Counted from the stretch's first letter, positions 6,262 through 13,750 are shown. The stretch: 64,000 bases of DNA from an uncultured Bacteroidales bacterium (GCA_900316955.1 ONEX01000002.1:1-64000), one strand, 5' to 3'. Program-made: numbers and translations. The notes: generated from the sequence alone by a model not told the origin.

Positions 6262-7848
6262 TCACTTACATTCGACGCACTCTTCGGGTAACCAGCATTC
6301 TATGCCCCGCTCGCGGTGGATGAGGTGCACTTTCACGGGATATTTCGCGGCGAGGTGCTCGGCGAGGTGCTGGGCGCTGTAGGCGGAGCGGTGCTGGCCG
6401 CCGGTGCAGCCGAAGCTGACCTGCAGGTGCGTGAAGCCGCGCTGGAGGAAGCGCTCCACGTGCGCATCGACCAGGGCATAGACATGGTCCAGGAAGCGGA
6501 GGATCTCGCCGTCCTCCTCCAGGAACCGGATGACGGGTTCATCCAGGCCGGTCAATTGCTTGAACCGCTCGTACTTCCCCGGATTATGCACGCTCCGGCA
6601 GTCGAACACATACCCTCCCCCATTCCCGGACGTATCCTCGGGAATTCCCTTTCGGAAGGAAAAACTGTATACGGTGACCGTCAAGGCGGAGCTTGAGTCG
6701 GAGGGTGTGTTATTTCCTGAACCTGTGGCCACCCTCGGCCGAACCACCCCAAAAATCGGCAGATTTTCGGGGGCCCCGGATGCCAACCCTTCGAGGGGCC
6801 CGCCGCTTGCGGTGGGAGGGACGGAGCAATCTTCGATTGCGGAGGGTTCAGGAAATAATACACCCTCCGACAGAGGCGGAGCCGACAACCCTGACAAAAC
6901 TTCACTGAGGTAGGGATAGTCGTTGAACGGCAGGAGGGAGTTGACGATGGCGAGGGCCGGGGGGATGCTGGAGGAGAAGGCTTTGTTGCCTTCCCAGAGG
7001 CCGCGGTAGCCGTAGCAGCCGAGGACCTGGAGCATCCGGAAGAGGATGAAGAGGCGGAGGCGCTGCCGGAAATGGGCCTCGTCCACGGGGCCATAGGCTC
7101 GAAGGGCGTCCAGATAGACCTGCAGCAGTTCTTCGCGCAGGGCTTCCGGGTATTTGGCGCGCGCCTGCCAGAGGAAAGAGGCCACGTCGTAATAGACGGG
7201 GCCGCGGCGGCCACCCTGGAAGTCGATGAAATAGGGTTCGCCGTCCACCAGCATCACGTTCCGGGCGTTGAAGTCCCGGTACAGGAAGGTGTCGGAAGGT
7301 TCGGCCAGGAGGTCCGCCTTCAGGCGGTCGAAGTCGTCCTGCAGGAGGACTTCGTTGAACTCCACGCCGACGAGCTTCAGGAAGTCGTACTTGAAATAGT
7401 TCAGGTCGAAGTCCACCATCCGGGCGTCGAAGGACGGCTGCGGATAGCAGACCGAGAAATCCAGCCCGCGGGCACCCTCGACCTGGATCTTCGGGAGGGC
7501 GGCGAGGGTCTTGCGCAGGAGCGCGACCTCGCCGGGGCTGTAGTTCCCCGAGGCGCGGCCGGCGGCGAGCGCGTCGTACAGGACGGTCGTGCCCAGGTCC
7601 TCCTGCAGGTAGCAGAGGCCATCGACAGCGACCACCTTCGGGACGTTGATTCCCTGGGCGGCGAAGTGACGGTCGAGGGCGAGGAAGGCGCGGTTCTCGT
7701 CGGCGTCGGTGCCTTCCACGCCGATGAGCGTCCGCCCGTCGGCCCCCGTCAGGCGGTAGTACCGCCGGTGCGAGGCCGACCCGGTGAGCGCCACGCTGGC
7801 GACGGGCGCCGCCCCGGTATACTGTTCGAACAAGGATTCAAGTGACAT
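6262..7848 (-). CDS. AmgK-like aminoglycoside-phosphotransferase-fold kinase fused to a RapZ C-terminal domain
   Basis: A two-domain protein of 528 residues. Residues 1 to about 325 are an APH-fold kinase with the catalytic-loop motif LYRDFNARNVML (about 187-199) and the metal-binding IDFQGG that follows. This matches AmgK, which phosphorylates the anomeric position of MurNAc or GlcNAc. Residues about 385-528 resemble the C-terminal domain of RapZ/YvcJ (VFDCRSVHNPG, FGCTGGQHRS, HRE), which in RapZ binds glucosamine-6-phosphate and RNA. The kinase-RapZ fusion followed by a MurU-like gene suggests an amino-sugar recycling unit that can sense its own metabolite; this is inference. Residues about 327-384 are encoded by a repeat element with 26-bp inverted ends. 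Without it the protein would be about 470 residues. A TAATTTTG box at 7853-7860 (minus) precedes the start. Confidence 0.85.
   Translation of the reverse strand: MSLESLFEQYTGAAPVASVALTGSASHRRYYRLTGADGRTLIGVEGTDADENRAFLALDRHFAAQGINVPKVVAVDGLCYLQEDLGTTVLYDALAAGRASGNYSPGEVALLRKTLAALPKIQVEGARGLDFSVCYPQPSFDARMVDFDLNYFKYDFLKLVGVEFNEVLLQDDFDRLKADLLAEPSDTFLYRDFNARNVMLVDGEPYFIDFQGGRRGPVYYDVASFLWQARAKYPEALREELLQVYLDALRAYGPVDEAHFRQRLRLFILFRMLQVLGCYGYRGLWEGNKAFSSSIPPALAIVNSLLPFNDYPYLSEVLSGLSAPPLSEGVLFPEPSAIEDCSVPPTASGGPLEGLASGAPENLPIFGVVRPRVATGSGNNTPSDSSSALTVTVYSFSFRKGIPEDTSGNGGGYVFDCRSVHNPGKYERFKQLTGLDEPVIRFLEEDGEILRFLDHVYALVDAHVERFLQRGFTHLQVSFGCTGGQHRSAYSAQHLAEHLAAKYPVKVHLIHRERGIECWLPEECVECK
6698..6870. 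repeat. 173-bp MITE-like element with 26-bp terminal inverted repeats inside the kinase-RapZ linker
   Basis: The left end (6698-6723) and right end (6845-6870) are reverse complements at 25 of 26 positions. Further small hairpins lie inside: GCAATC-TTC-GATTGC just before the right arm, and a CCCC-AAAATC / GATTTT-GGGG stem. The open frame passes through the whole element, which encodes about 58 residues rich in P, G and S with no similarity to kinase or RapZ. Length and inverted ends suggest a non-autonomous mobile element. No transposase with matching ends is seen in this window. Confidence 0.85.
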
Positions 7849-7852
7849 ATTG

Positions 7853-7876
7853 CAAAATTAATTATTCTTATCTTTG
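7853..7876. promoter_or_regulatory. Divergent -7 boxes for amgK-rapZ and the phytase-like gene
   Basis: TAATTTTG reads leftward at 7853-7860, just before the kinase start. TATCTTTG followed by C reads rightward at 7869-7876, 15 bases before the phytase-like ATG. Both match the Bacteroidota -7 element TAnnTTTG. Confidence 0.6.
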
Positions 7877-7891
7877 CAAGCAAATGACGGT

Positions 7892-9301
7892 ATGATGAAA
7901 AGGATTCTGCTCAGCCTCCTCCTAGCAAGCTTCACGGCGCTCAGCTGCGCGGCGCAGCCGAAGGGGAAAGTGGTGAACGAACCGGTCCGGTTCAAGGACG
8001 GGACGGCCGTGAGCGGGGATGCGGAGGCCGAAGCGCTGTTCGCGCAGGACCGCTTCGTGACCGACACGACGGTGACGGAGAAGGGCGATACGCTCTTCAC
8101 GGTCCGGCATGCCAGCGCCTATGTCCGGATGCAGGTCGACGGCTTCCCGGAGGGCATCGACCAGTTGCTGCTGGTGCCCACGCAGGGCGCCATACAGACC
8201 CTTCCGGTGACGGGAACGGGGCCGATGGTCCTGTGGATGGCGAAGGAGCCGGGCGGTCTCCCGGCGGCGGCAGCCGTCGCCGAGGCGCCGGACGGCCGCC
8301 TCTGGTCGGCCCGCCTCCCCGCCCTGGACCTGCAGCCCGGCACCGCGTACCGATGGACCGGAACCCTCCTTCCGCCGGAAGCGCCCGCTTCGGGCCTCCG
8401 GGCCACGCCCCTGCCCGCCACGCTCCTGGACATCGACCCCGGCGAGTACTCCGGCATCGCCTGGCTCGGTGGGAACCAGTTTGCGGTCGTGGACGACAAC
8501 CTCAAGGGCGGCGGCATCCTCCGGTTCGCCATTCCCATCGACGAGTACGGCAACGTCGGCACGGTCCTGCGGCAGGTCGCGCCCGGAACGGCGGCCGCCG
8601 ACGGCAAGAAGCGGGACACCGAGGGCATCGCCTTCGTCCCCTCCGAGAGCCGCCTGTATGTCACGTCCGAGAAACACCAGGAGATCCACGCTTACGACCT
8701 CAACGGAAACGACGCCGGCATCAGCCTGCAGGTCCCGCAAGACTTGAAGGCCATCGTGGACAACCAGGGCTTCGAGGCCCTCACCTACAACGAGACGACC
8801 GGCCTGTTCTGGACCACGACGGAATCGTCCCTCAAGGCCGATACCTTCCTCCCGAGAATCCTCCGCCTGCAAAGCTTCGACCGCGAAGGGAAGCCCGCCG
8901 GACGCTATTTCTACCAGACCGGAGAGCCCTCGCAAACCAGCAAGAACACCGTCGCCTACGTCTTCGGCGTCCCGGCGCTCGCGGCCCTGGACGACGGCCG
9001 CGTCCTTGTGCTGGAGCGGGAAGTCTATGTGCCCAAGGGAACCCTCTGGGAGAAGCTGCAGGGCGCTTTCACGGACATCCACATCTATGTGGTGGACCCG
9101 GTCAACGATACCGCCGGTCTTCTCCGGAAATCCCTCCTGTGCACCTTCACCACCGGCGCCCTCAACCTCGCCAATTTCGAAGGCATGTGCCTCGGCCCCG
9201 TCCTCCCGGACGGCCGGCGCACGCTCGTCCTCATCGCCGACTCCCAGAAGGGCTCCGGCGGCCTGACGAACGAGTACGTGAAAGTGATTCTTTTCCGGTA
9301 A
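7892..9301 (+). CDS. Secreted esterase-like phytase-family protein
   Basis: A 469-residue exported protein. The N-terminus MMKRILLSLLLASFTALSC is a signal peptide and may be a lipoprotein signal (cysteine after TALS). From about residue 170 the protein matches the esterase-like-activity-of-phytase domain: GEYSGIAWLGGNQFAVVDDN, TEGIAFVPSESRLYVTSE and FEALTYNETTGLFWTTTES are repeats of a beta-propeller-like fold. The N-terminal 150 residues are less typical. The start is the first ATG of ATGATGAAA; the frame is open a little further upstream without a better start. The natural substrate is unknown (a phosphate ester or phytate is inferred from the family name). It is followed by pncB, which has its own promoter. 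Confidence 0.75.
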   Translation: MMKRILLSLLLASFTALSCAAQPKGKVVNEPVRFKDGTAVSGDAEAEALFAQDRFVTDTTVTEKGDTLFTVRHASAYVRMQVDGFPEGIDQLLLVPTQGAIQTLPVTGTGPMVLWMAKEPGGLPAAAAVAEAPDGRLWSARLPALDLQPGTAYRWTGTLLPPEAPASGLRATPLPATLLDIDPGEYSGIAWLGGNQFAVVDDNLKGGGILRFAIPIDEYGNVGTVLRQVAPGTAAADGKKRDTEGIAFVPSESRLYVTSEKHQEIHAYDLNGNDAGISLQVPQDLKAIVDNQGFEALTYNETTGLFWTTTESSLKADTFLPRILRLQSFDREGKPAGRYFYQTGEPSQTSKNTVAYVFGVPALAALDDGRVLVLEREVYVPKGTLWEKLQGAFTDIHIYVVDPVNDTAGLLRKSLLCTFTTGALNLANFEGMCLGPVLPDGRRTLVLIADSQKGSGGLTNEYVKVILFR

Positions 9302-9321
9302 CACCCTATCGGTTTTTTTCA

Positions 9322-9359
9322 TATCTTTGTAGATAACGCCATCGGCGGCATCTACAAAG
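9322..9359 (+). promoter_or_regulatory. pncB promoter overlapped by a palindromic operator-like site
   Basis: The -7 box TATCTTTG is at 9322-9329. It overlaps the left arm of a perfect 10-bp inverted repeat, CTTTGTAGAT (9325-9334) with ATCTACAAAG (9350-9359), enclosing an inner CGCC-atc-GGCG palindrome (9337-9347). The left arm reaches into the promoter, so the site looks more like a repressor operator than an RNA hairpin. NAD-synthesis genes in other bacteria are controlled by repressors such as NrtR or NiaR; which regulator acts here is unknown. Confidence 0.6.
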
Positions 9360-9369
9360 AAAAAAAATC

Positions 9370-10878
9370 ATGGACAAACTGAACACTGCCTATTGCTCCG
9401 ACAAGTACCAGTACACGATGGGAAAGTCGTACCTGGAATGCGGAAAGGACAAGGAAATCGCCACTTTCAACCTGTTTTACCGGAAGGCTCCGGAGAACAA
9501 CAACTGGGCCGTCGTCAGCGGCACGGAGGAAGTCATCCAGATGGTCCAGAAGCTGGGCACGGAGCCGGAGGAATTCTATGAGAAGTTCCTCCCCGGGGAC
9601 GACTACAAGGAGTTCCGCAAGTATCTGAGCACCATGAAGTTCACCGGCGCGGTGTACTGCATGCGCGAGGGCGAGATCGCCTTCCCCACGCAGCCCATTG
9701 TCACCGTCGTCGCGCCCATGATCGAGGCCCAGGTCCTGGAGACCCCGATGCTGTGCATCCTGAACCACCAGATGGCCGTCGCGACCAAGGCCTCCCGCGT
9801 GTGCCGCGCCACGGACAAGCCGGTGTCGGAGTTCGGTTCCCGGCGGGCGCACGGCCCCTGGGCCGCCGTGTATGGCGGCAAGGCCGCGCAGATCGCCGGC
9901 TGCGCCTCCTCCTCCAACATCCTCACCGGCGCGATGAACAATGTCCCCTCCACGGGCACGATGGCCCACAGCTTCGTGACCGCCTACGGCAGCACCGTCG
10001 AGGGCGAGCACCAGGCCTTCTGCGACTACATCCGCACGCACCGGGGCGAGAACATCATCCTCCTCATCGACACGTACGACACCCTCAAGTGCGGTGTCAA
10101 GAACGCCATCCGCGCTTTCCGCGAGAACGGCATCGACGACAGCTATCCCGGTGGCTACGGCGTCCGGCTGGACAGCGGCGACCTCGCGTACCTGTCGCAG
10201 GAAGTCCGCACCATCCTGGACGAGCACGGCCTCCGCAAGTGCAAGATCTTCGCGACCAACAGCCTGGACGAATACCTGATCACGGACCTGGAGCGCCAGG
10301 GCGCCTGCATCGACAGTTACGGCGTGGGCGACGCCATCGCCACCTCCAAGGCCGCCCCGTGCTTCGGCAACGTGTACAAGCTCGTGCAGATCGGCGACCA
10401 GCCCGTCCTCAAGCGCTCCGAGGACAAGATCAAGCTCATCAATCCGGGCTTCCAGATCACCTGGCGCATCAGCGCCCTGGACTCCTCCAAGGGCAACAAG
10501 ATCGACGGCTACGTGTTCAAGGCCGATGTCACCTGCCTCCGCGGCGACAAGATGGACCTCGCCATCCAGAAGGGCGAGACCATCACCGTCCGGGACGAGT
10601 ACGACTCCTTCAAGTACAAGACCTTCGAGGCCGGCACCTACGAGGCCCGTCCGCTCCAGCACCAGGCCATCGCGAACGGCAAGCGCGTGTGCCCGCAGCA
10701 CACCCTGCTGCAGAAGAAGGTCTTCTTCAAGGACAACCTGCACCACTTCTCGCCCGCCGAGTCCCGCCTCATCAACCCGCACTACTACAAGGTGGACATC
10801 TCCGACGACCTCTACGACACCAAGATGCGCCTGATCGACGACCTCGTGAAGCAGATCCAGGCCTTTGAGATCGACTAG
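9370..10878 (+). CDS. pncB: Nicotinate phosphoribosyltransferase
   Basis: Converts nicotinate and PRPP to nicotinate mononucleotide in the Preiss-Handler NAD salvage route. The 502-residue sequence carries the family hallmarks: an N-terminal TAYCSDKYQYTMGKSYLE segment that begins the fold, the phosphoribosyl-binding EFGSRRAHGPWAA region around residue 153, and the LIDTYDTLKCGVKNAI and GVRLDSGDLAYLS motifs of the C-terminal barrel. The promoter carries a palindromic operator-like site. A strong terminator follows. The other salvage gene, pncA, lies 2.9 kb downstream, beyond the RAYT and its repeats. Confidence 0.93.
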   Translation: MDKLNTAYCSDKYQYTMGKSYLECGKDKEIATFNLFYRKAPENNNWAVVSGTEEVIQMVQKLGTEPEEFYEKFLPGDDYKEFRKYLSTMKFTGAVYCMREGEIAFPTQPIVTVVAPMIEAQVLETPMLCILNHQMAVATKASRVCRATDKPVSEFGSRRAHGPWAAVYGGKAAQIAGCASSSNILTGAMNNVPSTGTMAHSFVTAYGSTVEGEHQAFCDYIRTHRGENIILLIDTYDTLKCGVKNAIRAFRENGIDDSYPGGYGVRLDSGDLAYLSQEVRTILDEHGLRKCKIFATNSLDEYLITDLERQGACIDSYGVGDAIATSKAAPCFGNVYKLVQIGDQPVLKRSEDKIKLINPGFQITWRISALDSSKGNKIDGYVFKADVTCLRGDKMDLAIQKGETITVRDEYDSFKYKTFEAGTYEARPLQHQAIANGKRVCPQHTLLQKKVFFKDNLHHFSPAESRLINPHYYKVDISDDLYDTKMRLIDDLVKQIQAFEID

Positions 10879-10902
10879 CGTCTCTCACCTCGGCCCCCTT
10901 CG

Positions 10903-10938
10903 CGCCATCCGCCCCCCGGCCCGGATGGCGTTTTCTTT
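10903..10938 (+). terminator. Terminator after pncB
   Basis: A 9-bp GC-rich stem, CGCCATCCG (10903-10911) with CGGATGGCG (10922-10930), is followed by TTTTCTTT. The T-tract is at the same time the left end of the 106-bp repeat A, so the element abuts or was inserted at the terminator tail. Confidence 0.85.
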
Positions 10939-11035
10939 ATCCACCTGGTTATCAGCCGCTTCCATGATCCGCTTTATGTAAAAACGCACAAAGCAGTATT
11001 TGGAAAAAGCTGTATATCAGTCAGATAAGGAAAAC
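10930..11035. repeat. 106-bp symmetric palindromic element, copy A
   Basis: The element is built as 41 bases, an 8-bp stem, an 8-base loop, an 8-bp stem and 41 bases. The central hairpin at 10971-10994 is GCTTTATG, loop TAAAAACG, then CACAAAGC with one mismatch. The outermost bases are complementary (GTTTTCTTTATC at the left, GATAAGGAAAAC at the right). Copies B (12483-12588) and C (13645-13750) have the same length and the hairpin at the same offset. The loop sequence gives the orientation: A and C agree, B is inverted. Confidence 0.9.
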
Positions 11036-11048
11036 ACGAAACCGCACG

Positions 11049-11062
11049 ATTCTTGCAAGAAT
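11049..11062. promoter_or_regulatory. Perfect 14-bp palindrome upstream of the 459-residue gene
   Basis: ATTCTTGCAAGAAT is fully self-complementary and lies 23 bases before the ATG at 11086, between the end of repeat A and the gene. It could be a regulator site or a chance palindrome. No matching -7 box was found beside it. Confidence 0.3.
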
Positions 11063-11085
11063 GGCAAGTGTTTTACGTACGCGAT

Positions 11086-12465
11086 ATGAAGCACACCATC
11101 CTTCTCCTTTCCACCCTGCTCTGCGTCCTTCCGCTCCAGGCGCAGCGGGTGCGGAACAAGCCGTTCGATGTCACTTTGCATGATTACACCATCGATGAAG
11201 TCGTCCAGCTGTTCGGGAAACCGGTACAGATCGATTCCGGACTGATTGATGGTGGTCTGGCGGTCGAGTATCCGCATGCCCATTTTTACTATTTTGCCGT
11301 CTGGAACAACACTCCTCAGGAGGGCCCCTGGGGAGAGCCGGACTACTATGCCTCGGATGGTTTCAGTACCGATTCTCCCGATTTCTGCTTTTACTCGGAC
11401 TGCTTTCCGGGCGGCATCCGCGTCGGTGACCGGATCGAACGGATCCGGAAACTGGACATCGTCCATTCGAGGGTGGGCAAAGGAAGGCCGGAGAACGCGC
11501 TCCGGAAGATGGACTGGAAAACCGAGAACGACCATTTTGAGATCCTGGGGGTCGAATATGACCATTTCTATCTGGAAGTGAAGGACAGCGTGGTCTGTTC
11601 CATCGACTGGGACACGCCAATCGACTGGGACCGGCTGAGCGGCGGGTTCCTATGGAAGGTCGAGGCTGACGACCTTCCTTCGCCGTCCTATCTGCTGGGC
11701 ATATTCCCGGGTGCGCCGGCGAGCGCACTGCAACGGATTACCGGGCTGGACAAGGCCTGGGATGCCGTGAAGGCCGTATATTGGCAGGATCCGGAGTTGG
11801 GTCCCTGGGGCGGGACGATGACGGAGGAAATGTTCCTCCGGGATGGGAAGAAACTGGAAGACCTCTACCGGCGGGAGGACTACAGTGATATCCAGGATTA
11901 TGTCAAGCAATTGACCGGATTCCGTCCGGAAGAACTCTGGTGGTCGCCCGACGGGCTCACCCGTTTCCTGATGAACCGACTGGTAAAGCAGACGATGGCT
12001 GAATATGCCGATGGGAAACCCGACATGGGCGCCACCCTCTATAACAGGGCAGTAGCGGAAGGAAAGGAAGTCCATGTCCTGGGATCCGCTTTCCATATAG
12101 AATCCTCCCGCACTCCCGGGGTTATGGAGGAGGACGAGAAGGAACTGCTCCAATTGGTCCGGGATCCTGGTGGAAAGCCCGAAGCCATCCAAGCGGACAT
12201 CCGACACCTGTATGATGCCTATCTGACTGAGAATCAAGATGAGGTGGGGTATTTCCTGTACTATGCCAAGAAGTATTCACCCCTCCGGACGAACGCTGCC
12301 AACAACTGTAATTATCACTGGGATAAGGAACTCAAACAGGCGATGCGGAAGGGTCCGGCCCTTGTCATCGTCGATTTCACAGACATGGCGACCCTGCGCG
12401 AGTTGCTGGGGGATTTCGCTTTTTGGGAAGGATTCCGCATCGAGCCCCTGACAGTCCGCAAGTAA
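11086..12465 (+). CDS. Secreted protein of unknown function, C-terminal half faintly TraB/GumN-like
   Basis: A 459-residue protein with a clear signal peptide (MKHTILLLSTLLCVLPLQAQ). I do not recognise the N-terminal half. The C-terminal part has features reminiscent of TraB/GumN-type proteins: a TLYNRAVAEGKEVHVLGS segment and the closing pattern NYHWDKELKQAM, then a hydrophobic strand and GFRIEPL. The usual GxxH motif is not evident, so the match is weak. The ATG at 11086 is preferred over the upstream TTG at 11053 because it puts the signal peptide at the N-terminus. The gene sits exactly between two inverted 106-bp elements (A and B) and is less GC-biased than its flanks, which suggests it came with the repeat block. 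Confidence 0.55.
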   Translation: MKHTILLLSTLLCVLPLQAQRVRNKPFDVTLHDYTIDEVVQLFGKPVQIDSGLIDGGLAVEYPHAHFYYFAVWNNTPQEGPWGEPDYYASDGFSTDSPDFCFYSDCFPGGIRVGDRIERIRKLDIVHSRVGKGRPENALRKMDWKTENDHFEILGVEYDHFYLEVKDSVVCSIDWDTPIDWDRLSGGFLWKVEADDLPSPSYLLGIFPGAPASALQRITGLDKAWDAVKAVYWQDPELGPWGGTMTEEMFLRDGKKLEDLYRREDYSDIQDYVKQLTGFRPEELWWSPDGLTRFLMNRLVKQTMAEYADGKPDMGATLYNRAVAEGKEVHVLGSAFHIESSRTPGVMEEDEKELLQLVRDPGGKPEAIQADIRHLYDAYLTENQDEVGYFLYYAKKYSPLRTNAANNCNYHWDKELKQAMRKGPALVIVDFTDMATLRELLGDFAFWEGFRIEPLTVRK

Positions 12466-12482
12466 TCCTCATTGGCCTAGGT

Positions 12483-12588
12483 GTTTTCCTTATCTCATTG
12501 ACATTCAGCATATTCCGCAATCTGCTTTGCGCGTTTTTACGCAAAGCGGGTTATGGAAGGTACTGTGTATCAACCAAATAAAGAAAAC
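12483..12588. repeat. 106-bp symmetric palindromic element, copy B (inverted)
   Basis: The architecture is the same as copies A and C. The central hairpin at 12524-12547 is GCTTTGCG, loop CGTTTTTA, then CGCAAAGC, a perfect 8-bp stem. The loop is the reverse complement of the A and C loop. The reverse complement of B also aligns better with A along the flanks (for example CTTCCAT beside the core), so B is an inverted copy. It starts 17 bases after the stop of the 459-residue gene. Confidence 0.9.
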
Positions 12589-12691
12589 GCTCAAATGAGT
12601 TGACGCAACCTCTTATCGGCAAATTCATTTGCAAATCCCGCCGTCTTTAACGATCTTTAAGGCGGATTCCGCAGTGGAGTCCGTTCATCAT

Positions 12692-12698
12692 AAGGAGG
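12692..12698 (+). promoter_or_regulatory. Strong Shine-Dalgarno site of the RAYT gene
   Basis: AAGGAGG lies 7 bases before the ATG at 12706 and fixes the start. Such a strong site is unusual here; most genes in this window have none. The 117 bases between repeat B and the gene also hold a GCAAAT-tc-ATTTGC palindrome at 12619-12632, and no clear -7 box was found. Confidence 0.65.
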
Positions 12699-12705
12699 GT
12701 CCGGT

Positions 12706-13638
12706 ATGAAGAGTCGGAAAAGACGGTTCGCCTATGTAGGAACCGAGCACATTTACAAGAATACGAAAGACGGCGGGCTGCTGTTCTACACGCTCAGCGA
12801 CTACCTGGTCTATTTCACCATTACATGTGTGGCCGCAGAGAAGAAGGGTATCACGCTGGCGGCATTGACCCTGATGCGGGATCATGTCCATGAGGAGTTG
12901 GAGGTCCATCATCCACAGGTCATGGCCGAATATGAGCAGCTGGTCAACGCCTGGTACGCCCAGGAGTTCAACCGCTCCTGCGGCCGGGAAGGACAGTTGT
13001 TCAACCACCCATACGGAAACGCGCCCAAGCGCACGGAAAGCCGGATTCGGGATTCGTTCGCCTATCTGGGCAACAATCCCGTGGAACGGAAACTGTGCCG
13101 CAAGGCCATCGACTATCGATGGAACTTCCTGGCCTATGCCCATAATCCACATCCTTTTTCCCAGCCCCTCGTGATTCGGAAGGCATCCGCTCCGCTCAAG
13201 CGGGCCGTCAATCTGGTGAAGGCCTGCCATAAACAAAGAAACATCTTGAATTACAGAGTATTGGAACGAATGTTCCGGACGCTCGAAAAAGAGGAAGTCC
13301 AGCAATTGACCGATTTTATCATATCGACATACAACGTCATCGATTACGAAGCAGCCGCCTCCTGGTACGGTTCGTTCGACAAAATGATCGCCGCCTTCGA
13401 TGTCAATACCGGTTCAGAGTACGACATGCGGGAAACCTTCGTCGGCAAGGACGATTCCGTCTATGCGCAGATTGCCACCCGCATTCTCGATCATTGGAAT
13501 CCGAAATCCATCAAGGAAGTGATTGTCTGGCCGGATGAGCAGAAACTGGATGCGCTGGATACCCTCGCCAGAGAAACGGTCATCCCTTTCCCGCAAATCG
13601 CCAAATTCCTGCATATGAAAGTCAAGAAAGAGCGCTGA
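12706..13638 (+). CDS. REP-associated tyrosine transposase-like protein (RAYT, Y1/HUH family)
   Basis: A 310-residue protein whose first 150 residues carry the hallmarks of RAYT/IS200-like Y1 transposases. The HUH histidines are in LMRDHVHEELEV (H60, H62). The segment YLGNNPVERKLCRKAIDYRW contains the presumed catalytic tyrosine Y120 followed by the NPV and DYRW signatures. RAYTs are single-copy domesticated relatives of IS200 transposases that act on REP palindromes. This gene sits between 106-bp palindromes B and C (C begins 6 bases after its stop), the arrangement expected for a RAYT and its substrates. The C-terminal 150 residues are an extension absent from short enterobacterial RAYTs and may be a DNA-binding region (KSIKEVIVWPDEQKLDAL and onward). 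The first histidine motif differs from the usual NHVH, having DHVH. A strong Shine-Dalgarno site supports the start. Confidence 0.82.
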   Translation: MKSRKRRFAYVGTEHIYKNTKDGGLLFYTLSDYLVYFTITCVAAEKKGITLAALTLMRDHVHEELEVHHPQVMAEYEQLVNAWYAQEFNRSCGREGQLFNHPYGNAPKRTESRIRDSFAYLGNNPVERKLCRKAIDYRWNFLAYAHNPHPFSQPLVIRKASAPLKRAVNLVKACHKQRNILNYRVLERMFRTLEKEEVQQLTDFIISTYNVIDYEAAASWYGSFDKMIAAFDVNTGSEYDMRETFVGKDDSVYAQIATRILDHWNPKSIKEVIVWPDEQKLDALDTLARETVIPFPQIAKFLHMKVKKER

Positions 13639-13644
13639 CGATGC

Positions 13645-13750
13645 GTTTTTGCCAAATCGTTATCCCTCAATCAGATACAGAAGCCGCTTTATGTAAAAAC
13701 GCATAAAGCGCAGAATAGAACCGATTATCAATCAACAGGATAAAGAAAAC
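13645..13750. repeat. 106-bp symmetric palindromic element, copy C
   Basis: The central hairpin at 13686-13709 is GCTTTATG, loop TAAAAACG, then CATAAAGC, a perfect 8-bp stem at offset 41 as in A and B. The right end GATAAAGAAAAC is well conserved; the left end is degenerate (GTTTTTGCC). Orientation is the same as copy A. It lies between the RAYT stop and the pncA promoter. Confidence 0.88.

Noticed and set aside
12706-13638. Complete IS200/IS605 insertion sequence
   Set aside because: There is no TnpB and no subterminal hairpin pair of IS605 type; the 106-bp palindromes also flank another gene, which fits REP-RAYT better.
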